This document shows, in pieces, positions 48,733 to 59,000 of a stretch of DNA of 64,000 nucleotides. The notes under the pieces were generated by a model. It had not been told where the DNA came from. It worked only from the letters and a program-made list of their open reading frames with translations, and did no database searches. The position numbers and the translations under genes are program-made. This stretch comes from Thereva unica. Its lineage: Eukaryota; Arthropoda; Insecta; Diptera; Therevidae. How positions within the stretch are numbered: position 1 is the first letter of the stretch; each line of letters begins with the position of its first letter. The stretch lies in assembly GCA_949987705.1 (NCBI GenBank), contig OX465284.1:118339052-118403051 (forward strand), in the 5' to 3' direction.

Positions 48733-49190
48733 TTTTTATGTGGAAAACCCAAGCTTGGGAACCACCCTTTGTACCAGCAATCTTTCATGTCGTTCAGGTC
48801 GTGGTACAAATTCTAGTAGTAAGTAGTTTGAAGGAGAGCTGAAAATTGGATAGGCGGAATGAGTATTGTGAGGGTCAGTGGAATTATTGACTTCAAGCGC
48901 TTTGAGACACCTATATACTCGCGAGTCTTGGAGAAAACTTTATAAATGCTTTCCGTTATCACCTCCCCGGTCAATGAAAGAAGAATTACCAAGGACCAGA
49001 AGTTTTCACTGGGTGCAGCGACTTTGAAAATCTTACTTCTCAATTTATCGGCAAACAATGAGTTGACTCTCCTGATGTTGGAGTTACAGGAGTGTTTCAA
49101 GTTAATATCCTCACGAAGAAGTGACTCCTTCAATTCTTCTTCTTTAGCTTTAATTGCGTTCAAGCATTCCCTATTGGACCACCTACTCAT
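48733..49190 (-). mobile_element. Rearranged Jockey-like LINE fragment
   Basis: The minus-strand tail (GTACAAAGGGTGG...CCACATAAAAA, starting from 48733) matches the tail of the LINE family. The frame from 49190 (WSNRECLNAIKAKEEELKE to PSENFWSLV) resembles the linker between endonuclease and RT in this kind of LINE. The RT itself is missing, so the copy has a large internal deletion. Confidence 0.55.
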
Positions 49191-49229
49191 TCGGCCTAGG
49201 CCCTATAGATTAAGTAGAGTGAAGAATAA

Positions 49230-50040
49230 ACAAAGGCATGGCCCCGTTGAGTTTGGAGCCACAGACCGCGTGGGCCCTACAGAAACAGAAGTCCGCGAAT
49301 ATTGCAAAAAGCAAAACAAATTTGTGTATCGGGGTTTCTTTTGTAAAACGCTCCTGACCTCATGCTAAGACTCTGTAGAATCTTGATCAAATTGTACCGT
49401 GACATAAAGAGTACTGAGGATTGCAAACTTTTGCTAGTTGACCTTGACATCTTTTACTCTTGGTGTGCGAACAACAACCTGGTTCTTAATATTAGTAAAT
49501 GTGAAATACCGAATTTTTGTAGGAGACGTGATCCTATAATTTATAACTACTCCTTTTTCAATGAGGGTGTCCCTCGTGTTAATTACGTCAAAGATCTCGG
49601 GATTAGATTTGACAGCAAGCTGGACTTTTCCCCAAGAATTGAATTGGTTCAACGATGGTTCGTTCGATTCGTACTGAATCACCTTCCTCGGGAAGACCCT
49701 TTAGTTCTTCCATCATGCGAATACCGGCTTAAGTTACTCAACTTAAGCACTCTCCACAAGCGACGTGAGGTAGCCGAAGTTGTTTTCTTACACACCAATT
49801 CCCCTAGCACCAACGGCGGCCAATTTGAACCTGTAAATCGCATGTTCAGTAATGTTAACAAAAATATTAATGTTTTCAGCAAGGGCTTTAGCAAAGATGT
49901 GCTTAAAAGGAGTCTTTTCAATCTCACGTGACTGTCTCAGTGTCTCGCTCCTCCTGTTATTGCACGCTTCTTTGGTGCTACTTTGTGATGGTTTATTTTG
50001 ACTTGTTATATGTATTTGCATGCTATAGTTGAGCCTCATC
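49230..50040 (+). mobile_element. Jockey-like LINE RT fragment with internal deletion
   Basis: The frame 49362-49931 reads STEDCKLLLVDLDIFYSWC, NLVLNISKCEIPNF, VNYVKDLGIRFDSKLDFSPRIE, then jumps to LVQRWFVRFVLNHLPREDPL and YRLKLLNLSTLHKRREVAE. In intact relatives about 50 residues separate FSPRIE from VQRRFVRF, so a clean internal deletion is likely. The catalytic F-A-D-D part upstream is missing. The copy lies tail-to-tail with the 48.7-49.2 kb fragment. Confidence 0.8.
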
Positions 50041-50360
50041 TTAGCGCTTTCTTGTGCTGAGTTGGTAAATTTTTTTGACCCAGCTGAGAAGTGCGCCTTT
50101 CGCCCTAGAAGGATTTTACTCTACTCTATTAGTACAACCCGGAAAACCAATTGAATTTAAATATTGCTTCCTATTTGTTTTGTCAATTAAAACTGTATTT
50201 TGTCCATTCTTACTATTAACATTTGGGAAAAACTTGTGAAATACAAAAGAAGGTTTTATAATATTTGCCGATTGACTCTTCAGGTCCAAGATCGCGGTTG
50301 TAAAATTGTTATCACATTCCTAGAGCTAAATACTTTTTGTAATCGCTGCAGTCTCTGAGA

Positions 50361-51036
50361 TTAGTAGGGGCGGCTCATTCTTCTCCTTGTCCTCTTCTCA
50401 AGAGCAATGTCTGCTCTACCAAACTCAACCTCTGAAGGAACAGCATATATGTAAAAGGGGGGGCTTCCGGCATTCTCACTGTCAGCACTTACTCGCTCGT
50501 TATTGGCTTCGTATTCGGGCTCTTCATCAGCTTCGTCGACCTCTTCATAATTTAGTTCATCAGCTTCTTCCTCGTCCTCCTCGAGCAAGTCATCCTTCAG
50601 CAGATCATTGGGAATGGACACTGATTGAAGGTCTGCACCATCGTCAAACACCAGGTCTGAGCCCAGGAATTGGCTGGTCGAAGGAACCATCTGCACCAAG
50701 TCTGAAGATATGCCACCGTTGCGCCTCAAGAGCAGATACTTAAGTGGAAGGAGTTTCTTGAATTTTAGCAGCAACAGCTTCTTCTTCATCAATGGGATAC
50801 GGAAAACACGAGGATGAGGTCGCGTGTTAGCTTGTTGCCTGTCAGCTATTGAAATGGTTTCGATGGCAGCTTGCTGCGCTCCTACCACTGGAGGATTGAC
50901 TTCTTCTGTCGGGCCTGAAAGCGTTTTCAGTGGGTTCTTCAATATCAAATTTTATTTCGACATGTGTATACTCACTGGCATTCGCCGAACAAAAGGCTGC
51001 AAGCGACACGAACAGCAAGCCCAGAGATGCTCTCAT
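50361..51036 (-). CDS. Gene H: secreted protein with Lys/Leu block, acidic middle and GRA motif
   Basis: Exon 1 (51036-50976, 61 nt) codes the signal peptide MRASLGLLFVSLAAFCSANA. The intron is 50975-50915 (61 bp, phase 1, GTGAGT donor and TTTCAG acceptor) and exon 2 is 50914-50361, for a total of 204 residues with no mature cysteine. PRVFRIPLMKKKLLLLKFKK with LLPLKYLLLRR at about 55-85 matches gene I closely and gene A more loosely. A long acidic part at about 132-157 (EEDEEEADELNYEEVDEADEE) follows. The end, FYIYAVPSEVEFGRADIAL at about 174-192, matches gene I. H and I are the clearest tandem pair in the cluster. Reading through the intron also gives a short open frame, but the spliced form fits all its neighbours. 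Confidence 0.87.
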
Positions 51037-51111
51037 ACTTGTCGGAATTTATTAAACCCTAAGCAGCGGAAAATAGCTAACAACTGGTTCAGAAGCTCCC
51101 AGACCATTCGC

Positions 51112-51117
51112 TATATA
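51112..51117 (-). promoter_or_regulatory. TATA box and initiator of gene H
   Basis: TATATA on the minus strand; exactly 30 bp downstream is CCAGTTG (51087-51081). The ATG is 76 bp from the box. Confidence 0.75.
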
Positions 51118-51534
51118 TTGCAAAATCTACCTGCGGAAATAAGGCCGAAACTAGTCCATGTCGACTCTTGAGTCTTTTACCTAACGGTGATGCTCAGCAA
51201 TACAGACCAGTCAGAGGAGCACGCTCACATTTCCATAAGCTATGTCCGTCAGGTTATACTATGACGCTATCACTTTTTTGTCTTGTGATAAATCTTACAG
51301 TTACGCCAACCTCTAGATCGGCCACTGGCCTAATTATGTCAGGTTGTGAGGAATGCCCGAAAAATAGCTGTCGAGAAAAAAGTTCTGGTCGCCTGTTTAC
51401 TGAGTGCGCCGTGGCTAGGTCCGTAGCTAAATGTTCGGAATAATGAAAGGCGCAAAATTTGCTTAGAATTGAATTTTATTATCGTTTATCACATTGCTTA
51501 ATCTAAGGTTTAGTTTAGTCTAGATCAGTCCTAT

Positions 51535-52236
51535 CTATTGCTTGAACTTCTTCCTGTCCTTCCTGCCGAGATAAGCGTACGCTCGCCCGAACTCCCTCGA
51601 GGGGGGCATCGCGAATATCACGAGGGGCGCTGGTGGCGGCCCGACCCCAGTGGTTGTGGTAGTAATGCCCTTATTTAACAGTCCATAATGCGGTCTGCCA
51701 GATACTTCGTAATTTTCGTAGATGTCCTCGCCGTCGTCATCTTCGCTGTCCTCATCTACGTCTTGGTCGCGAAGCAGTCCTCCAGGGACGCCGTAAGTCT
51801 GCAAATTGGTTCCTTCGTTATACAATTGGAAGTTCGGCCTCGATATGGGCTCCAAGTATGTGCTTGAATGTGGCGCTGGGTTCCTGTTGTCCACGCCTAC
51901 GCCATCGTTACTCCTCAAAAACAGGAGTTTGAGGGGAAGCAGCTTTTTAAATTTGAGGAGCAGCAGTTTTTTCTTCAGCAATTTGTGCAACTTGTGCCTG
52001 AAAAACCGAGGATTACTTGCCCCATGGGGAACCCCGTGTCTGGTGAGTGCCACTGGCTCCACAAATCCTCGGCTTGGCTCGATCAATTGCACCGGGAAAT
52101 TGGAAATCTCGTCATTGGAAGCTGAAATTAAGATCTGTTAGTCGGTTGTCGGCAACAGGACCAAATTGTACTCACCAGCGTTGGCCACCAGGAGTCCCGA
52201 AGCGAACGCAAAAACTAGTCCCAGGTATAGCCCCAT
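51535..52236 (-). CDS. Gene I: secreted protein, tandem paralog of gene H
   Basis: Exon 1 (52236-52176, 61 nt) codes the signal peptide MGLYLGLVFAFASGLLVANA. The intron is 52175-52122 (54 bp, phase 1) and exon 2 is 52121-51535, for a total of 215 residues without cysteine. PRFFRHKLHKLLKKKLLLLK with FKKLLPLKLLFLR at about 58-90 is nearly the same as in gene H. An acidic part at about 141-153 and a Tyr-rich stretch follow, then TTTTTGVGPPPAP and a C-terminus IFAMPPSREFGRAYAYL at about 189-205, again as in H. The basic end is GRKDRKKFKQ. AATAAA (minus) lies at 51480-51475. The spacing to H is only about 500 bp. It is probably a duplication with diverged linkers. Confidence 0.87.
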
Positions 52237-52312
52237 ATTCCGCCTATTATGTACGGACCCTAAGCAATGGAAAAAGACGCTCAACTGACACTAGTAACCC
52301 CGGGTCTTTCGG

Positions 52313-52318
52313 TATATA
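52313..52318 (-). promoter_or_regulatory. TATA box and initiator of gene I
   Basis: TATATA on the minus strand; 30 bp downstream is TCAGTTG (52288-52282). The ATG is 77 bp away, almost exactly the layout of gene H. Confidence 0.75.
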
Positions 52319-52575
52319 TTGCGGAATTCGCCTCAATAAATAGGTCGTAGCCTCGGCCGGCTCGATCTGCCCAAATTCGCATCTAACGGTTCTCAGATTG
52401 TTTATTTATAGCGAGGTTCGGAATGCCGGTTGATGACTCGGCGGCTCGTGTTAAATAACCCCGGATCCGGCGAATTCCATCGGAGCTGCTGCGGAGCACA
52501 AAGCGACTAGAAAGCTTCGCTTAATCAATATTCAAATAAGTCGGACTCGACTAGCGGCAGAGGCTCCATCGCCGC

Positions 52576-53034
52576 TTTTTTTTTTTTTTTTTTTTATGTG
52601 ACAGACTAGAGGCTTAGGGAAAGTCCCTTTGTACTGTCGACAATCTATTTTTCGTATAGACTGAATGTCGAACAGCAGCTCTAGCCGGAAGATAGAGAGA
52701 AGAAGGAAGTAACTGTCACAACCTAGCCGCGATATTTTATTCCAACTACTCACAACCATTTCGCGACTCTGACATCGGGGCGTCGAGAACAACTCGCTGG
52801 AGTGTTATGCCTCCTGAAACGAGTAGAGTCTCATCAACCAACCGATGGCATGCGCTTGGTGGAGCGGGGAAGGACTAGGGAAGGCTATGACAGGGGAATC
52901 AGGAATGTAAAGAGGGAAGAAGAAAGAAGGAAAGTTAGGTGGGAAAGGCGAAGGACCGTGGCACCACCGGGATTCGAACCCGGGACCTCTGGGGATTGCA
53001 GTCAGGCGCCTTACCTCTAGACTACCGCTTTATG
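52576..53034 (-). mobile_element. tRNA-derived SINE with LINE-like tail and poly(A)
   Basis: On the minus strand the element begins with a tRNA-like head (53034 to about 52945). It has an A box TAGTCTAGAGG (53023-53013), matching the consensus TRGYNNARNGG, and a B box GGTTCGAATCC (52980-52970). A pyrimidine-rich body follows, then a tail reading AGTACAAAGGG...CTAAGCC...GTCACATAAAA and a poly(A) run of 20 (52595-52576). The tail resembles the 3' end of the Jockey-like LINE at 8.5 kb, which suggests that the LINE's enzymes move this SINE. AAAGCGG occurs on both sides and may be part of a target-site duplication or chance. Confidence 0.8.
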
Positions 53035-53039
53035 GATTT

Positions 53040-56000
53040 CGGTAAGACTTCTTGCCTGCGTTTCTGGAACCGCCGGCGTCGGCAATTAGCTGTGAGTGTG
53101 AACTCGATGTCCTTTAAATATTGTAGTAGTCACTTTGTCTATGTCAGCCACTTATCGGAGAAGCGTCTACTGCTGATGGGCTCGCACTGAAAGCTGCTTA
53201 TATTTATCGTTACATTCCGCTTATCAGCTTTATCTCCCCGCTTTAATATAACTGTCATACAGCCCAAAATAGATACATCCCCTTGTCCTATTAACAAGGC
53301 ATCAATCAAAATAAAAGGATATCGCCCTAGGAACATGGCGACTAGAGTGAGGCGTGCTTGCGCCCACTGCCTGGAACGTCGGCGCGGGGGCGGAATGGGC
53401 GAGGTATTCTACAAAATCTGTTTAGCAGAAGATTATTTTGTGGTAAACAAAAGTAAGGCGTATTAAGTCTTCAGCTTTAACGGATTGACGCCGCCAATGT
53501 TTACCTTTACTTGATTTGCCGATAAAAACTTTTACTTGATGCCTTGATGGCTCTGTTTGCCCCCATTGAAGGTGAAGTATGGCTTCAGATAAAACATGGA
53601 ACGCATAATCCAAATTGGATGGAAATTGAAATTGGAGGGGTTGAGCAAATTAAACAAAGTTCAACGAGCAACTTGCAAAACTAATTGTTGTAATGCGATC
53701 GGGCTTAGCGCAAGGATCCGTCTGCACTCCGGCGGAGCGGGCTGGGGCTCCTTCGTCGAGCCAATCGATGCCAACGATACAAATCTGCTTTCGAATTCGA
53801 GCTGCCAGGAAATAATTGTACACGACTCCAATTTTTCTCCATGGAATTTTTCAGGAGCTTCCCGGGAAATTCGTGCTCCGGGCCCGGCGCAGCAGGAATT
53901 AGAGGCAATGGAAACCTTACAGTGCCACCACTTAATGAGAACGATTAATCCTTTATCGTGTAATTTATGTTGATTATTCCGAGCAAATACTCCGTACGAT
54001 ATTGAAGGGAACTGTCTCTCGAATCTGTTAATTATTCGTGCTTGCGAATTAATTAATTAATGTTTGTACGGTTGACGATGAAATTTGGTTGAAGGGGAGT
54101 TTTGGCGGGTTTGTTGGTTTGCTGGGAATTTGTACTATTTGGGGGAATTTACTGGCAAATTGGCGGATTCGTAATTTCTTACGATTCGCGTGAATTTTAA
54201 TGCAGCTCCAATATTCAAAGTTTGGTTAGACTTGGCACTACATAATAGAACGAGCAGAGCCCCGATAGAGCGTGAGCCTCACTCCTGCGTATTTAAATTC
54301 CGCAGCGTTTCCTCCACTATGGCCACGGCAAACTTAAATTTTTCCGATCGTTACTCCTCGGTAACATCCAGCGGCAGGGAATTTTTAGCAGATTATTATT
54401 AAAGCCCCACGGGAACTCTTTTTTTCATTTTTATCAAGAAAATGACTGCCACCAACATTCACCTGGCCTAATAAAATCCCCACTTACTTGTCACTTCAAA
54501 GTTTTAAGGACCATAGCTGCAGGCTTTAACACTTCGTATTACTTTGCCACGTGTAATAAATGCCGTCCCACCATGTCATAAGCAGCGGAGATACCCATTC
54601 TGGAGTTACGACTTCACTTTATATCACGGAGAGGCAGCTGGAAACAAAAATGAAACAAGAAAAGCCAATGAAGTGGAAAAGGGAAGGAGCAGGTCGTGTC
54701 AGCTTTCTTTTATTTCTTGTCATATAATTTAGAGTTCGTCTTCAAGTGAGCTGAAGCCAAAGACAAGCATTTAGGTTTTTAGCGAAAATATGAATCCATG
54801 TCCTCCCGTCAAGAATCCATTACAAGCCGGCGAGCAGCGAACTTTCTCAAAGTAAGCCCCGCACAGCTCCGGCGGGATGAGCAGAAAAATTCCTATAGGA
54901 TCTGCTTCCTCGAGAATAACATGAAGCCAAGGGCAACTAATTAGAGACCCACGCTACGAAAGTAGGACAATCTCAGCCTTTTGGGCAAAAACGCTTGTAA
55001 CCTATCCCTGCTCCCCATTATCACTGCCTTGTCGAGTATTTTCTTACAAGTCGTGCAAACTTAGTTACTTGTATTAAATTTAAGGCCACGGTAAGATGCT
55101 GTCCTCAAGGCTTCGCCGACGCTGCCAGCACTGTCCCGGGTGAAGGCACACCGAACTCGAGAAGATTTAAAGGCTACCGTAACAAGTCGCAGTAATTAGG
55201 TGTAGTGTGGTTTCGAGGCAATTACGTACACGAACGATGCAATTGCAATTGGATTGCTTAGTGGCATCCTGGGCGCCGTCGGGCAAGCAGACCTGCATTC
55301 TGCAGCCCGGGTGCTCTCAATCGTGACATACGAGCACAGGAGACTGCAGACAGCAGAGTGACCTTGGTGCAAAATATTTACAAGCCCCTATTTTCCTGAT
55401 TGCGAAGCCATTGCCATTTCGATTTGGGCTCCTCGGAAAATGTTGGTTAATTGAGTGATGCCACGGAATTTTTCCACTGAAGTTCGCTTGCTGTCCTTTA
55501 GGTTTTCTCTTTTAAATAACGTGTTCTCACATGTCATACTGAAATGAAGGAGTTTGCCACACGAAGAGCTTCCAGCTAATGTCACTCGAGCTTGTCTCTC
55601 CACGGTGGTGTCATGCAGAAGAGGTGTCATTTTAAATCAACAGAAAGGCGCAATATTTTCAGATAAAATGATGATATTTTTATTTTAAGTTAAAGTACAA
55701 ATTCTGAGGTTAATAATGGGCCCAATAGCATCACTCAGAGCAATTTTGCTTAAAAAATCATTATCTTGCGCTTCCACCCCTCACTCAGCGGATGTAGGGT
55801 GCTGTGCGTGATCTGCTGGTGCTAACTGCAACTTATAAGCAGGCCAAGATCTCTATGCAAAATGCGGCCCAAACTGGCTTGTGGCGTACATCCGCAATTA
55901 GTGTGATGGAAAATGGACAAACTCTGCCACACAGCTACAGCAGCGATATATTCAGCTAATCGCCAACAGTGCAGACCGTTTCCACGATATTTTCACCATT

Positions 56001-59000
56001 TTCACCATTTCCACTATTTTCACTACTTCAGGGCATTTGGCGAGTATGTGTCGATTCATATCTCAAAACCTCCTTGCTTGTCAAATGTCAACGTGATGAC
56101 AGCTGCGTGCTGACAGTTCAAAATGGCGCGAAATTTAAACCGGCACTCTTGTCGAGAACCCGTCTACGTCGTTTCACCTCTTGCGAGTAATTTATAAACT
56201 AAGCTATTTCGGTCAATTACCATGATTGGAAATGCAGCACCCCACGAGATGAGTTGGTGCTCCGAAAACAAACTCGTAGACATCCATCAGCGTCGAAAGC
56301 CGCAAACGAGTTCTTATATTCATATGTTCGCAAATACCCGGCTTTTATTAGCAATTCAATATAATCGGAAGTATGTTGTCGTGAGGCTCCATAAGGGACT
56401 TGTACTTGAATTAAACAGTAATTAAGGACCTGAAAACATCCGAACAGGTGAATTGCGGCTGTAGCCCGAGTCTCTCTGCCTGTAGGTACTTAATTTTTTC
56501 CCTTTCCTTATCCAGCCCTTATTCTAGGAGCAGCCTCTTGTATGTGTGCTCAGAAAAAAGCCTTGCTCTCCTGGAATTCTATTAAATGGCCTTCACTAGT
56601 CTTCGGGATTACGTAGGCAGAGCTACAGGTACGTAATTAGGATATTCCTAGAACCGTTATGATACGCCAAAGTATACATAGAAAATGCCACTCCAAGGGA
56701 TTTGGTATCCTCTTCTGATGAAAAAATAAACGAGCAGGAAAAAGTCCCGAAATGCCTTTGCGGAAATTCCTTTATAGTTGGTGTTTCGCCGGAACAGTGG
56801 CCCGTCGCATCAGGATACCAGGATAGTGGAGGCTTCAAAAGTCAATTCCCTTCGTCTTAAGACCCATTTAACAAAAGGGGAAGAATTTAATTTCGTTTTT
56901 GCACACACGGGGACAGCCCGGCCGAGGAGGGACGCTCTGGGGAGCGCACCGCACATGTCCCTTATTGTTATACCATGGCCGCTACATTTATAATTTTTTC
57001 CTTTGATTCGCAAAACATCTCAACCTGTGGAAGCAATTGGATTTTACGACTGCCGGAGCCACGCAGGAGAGCGCCACATTACGGCGGGGAGCTGTGGCGT
57101 ATTAGGATGCAGGCTGTCTTATCCTCGGCTGATACTTATGGCCCCGGAGCCGTACAAGCTTCTAATTACTTTGTGGCAAAAAAGGTAAGAAGGTTTGGCG
57201 AAGGGTATTATGTACTGTCTTCCGCATAAAGGGATGTTGCTAATTGCTTCAAAGACGTACACTACCTTCCGTGGGTCTGCGAGCTTGTTTGCTATTTAAC
57301 CCGTGGCTATGAACCCATTTTCACTTTGAAGATCCTTCAGCTCAGTATGAGTGCTGGTCGGAATAGGCAAACAAAGCTCCCAGAAAGTGATTCATGCAGA
57401 CGCATTCAGAATTTTAGGCTGACTTACAGCACGGATTCCCGAGAGCTATGCATAAGCAGGAAATTGTTGGTTTTTAAAAGGCTTCCGGATGTGCAAATAA
57501 CATGTATCAGGGTTGGTTGCCTCGCTGCGCCCTCCGCTTCCGAACCCTTTTCAATCCGATCCGAGTCTGCAGCAATCGAGGGGAGCAGCCTCGCGAAACT
57601 TTTTAGCTTCGTTTTAGGATTTAATCTTCCCCTAATGGAAACTAAAGTTGTGCTGTCGTTTCTGGGGCGGTTTTTTATTTCCTCTCTCATTTGCGTTTTT
57701 CCTTTTATTCTGGGAAGTGTTGAAAGTTTTTAATTGAGTTTTGTTATCTTCTCGTTTGAATTGGTAAAAATTGTCTTAAAAGCTCAGAAAGTTGGGAATA
57801 AAAATGATTGAAGACACTTTCGGCATTAAAAGGCGTAAAAACACGAAAAATTAAAATTAAAATGGAAAAGTTACTTTAATGAGTCTCATCTTCCAATGCC
57901 TTCTCTGGTTTATCTGCAGATGGCTTCTCGTTATCCTCATGGCAAAGGGCTCAAATCGGACAGTTGCCGAAAGCAAATGAGGATCTTTATTTGTTTCAGT
58001 CCCCTGCAATAAGTGAGCCAGGCCGGCACTGCCTGTACGTGTTCTTCTTCGATGGCTCCTCAGCTTAACTCGAGCCTTGGCGATCCTTGGCCAGGTGTGG
58101 GCGACGCAATCTGAAGTGCAAGCGTCTCTACAAATATGGGGTATAGAGCTGTAGACCAAGCGAGTGGCCGCGGTACTTTTGGATCCAGTACCTCCCCGGA
58201 AGGCAGAAAGGCCTATGGGTGCTCCGAATTTCATTACTGGCAGCAGTGAGAAGGACTTATGCCTGCACTTATCGCAAAAGCCTATTGATAGTTTATGCTA
58301 AAAAGCGTGATTAACCCTCTTCACCCCACAACAGAGACGCAAGTCGAAACACAAACGTAAAGTCCCCTGCCCACGTTTAAATTACATAAAACAATTTATT
58401 TATTTCATTCAAACAGAATAAAGGCTTATTAACGACAAAGGGACCTACAAAAAGGAGCGACTTCTGTACCCAAGTCAAATAACAACCTTGGCAGAAGATT
58501 CGCAGCCAAACGAATTTTTTCACCTACGTGAGCACATACACACCCCCGGCAGTAATCGGATCACCCCGTTGAAATTATTACAAGAATTGTGAAATATTTC
58601 CTTTTGAAAACAGATTTTCTGCCATGGCAAAAATTGATCCAATCAGGCTGGGAAAATTAAATTTCCGATGTGCTCTAAAATCCCGATTCAGTGATATTCA
58701 ATTTCCGCATTTGATGAATTTACATCTGGAACTATTCACTTGGGCCATGCTGCTTTGGCGGCTGCAAAGCCTCGTTCCGGCGATATATTTGACTTGAAGC
58801 GGAGGTGGACTCCACCGAAAGGATGTCCTCTTAAAGTGCAATAATTCACCTGCCAGAAGCCCCTAAATAAATTGTCAAAGCAAACCTTTACACGAGAAAG
58901 CCAGGCGCATCCGGGAAGGTTGAGATTGACAGGACAATCGAGTGCGAATGTTGGCCAAGGATGGAGCTCTAGGCATGCCAGGCCGGTTTATTGAGCAGAA

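Noticed and set aside
50842..51036. Gene H read through its intron as a 64-residue protein
   Set aside because: A GTGAGT donor and TTTCAG acceptor fit the same phase and length as all cluster members, and the spliced product has the family motifs.
52945..53034. A tRNA gene on the minus strand (A box, B box and T-arm present)
   Set aside because: The ends do not pair as an acceptor stem, no proper seven-base anticodon loop forms, and the sequence continues into a body and poly(A) tail. It is a SINE head.
57857..58234. A 125-codon basic frame on the minus strand
   Set aside because: No domain, promoter context or conserved-looking segment; GC-rich DNA gives such frames by chance.
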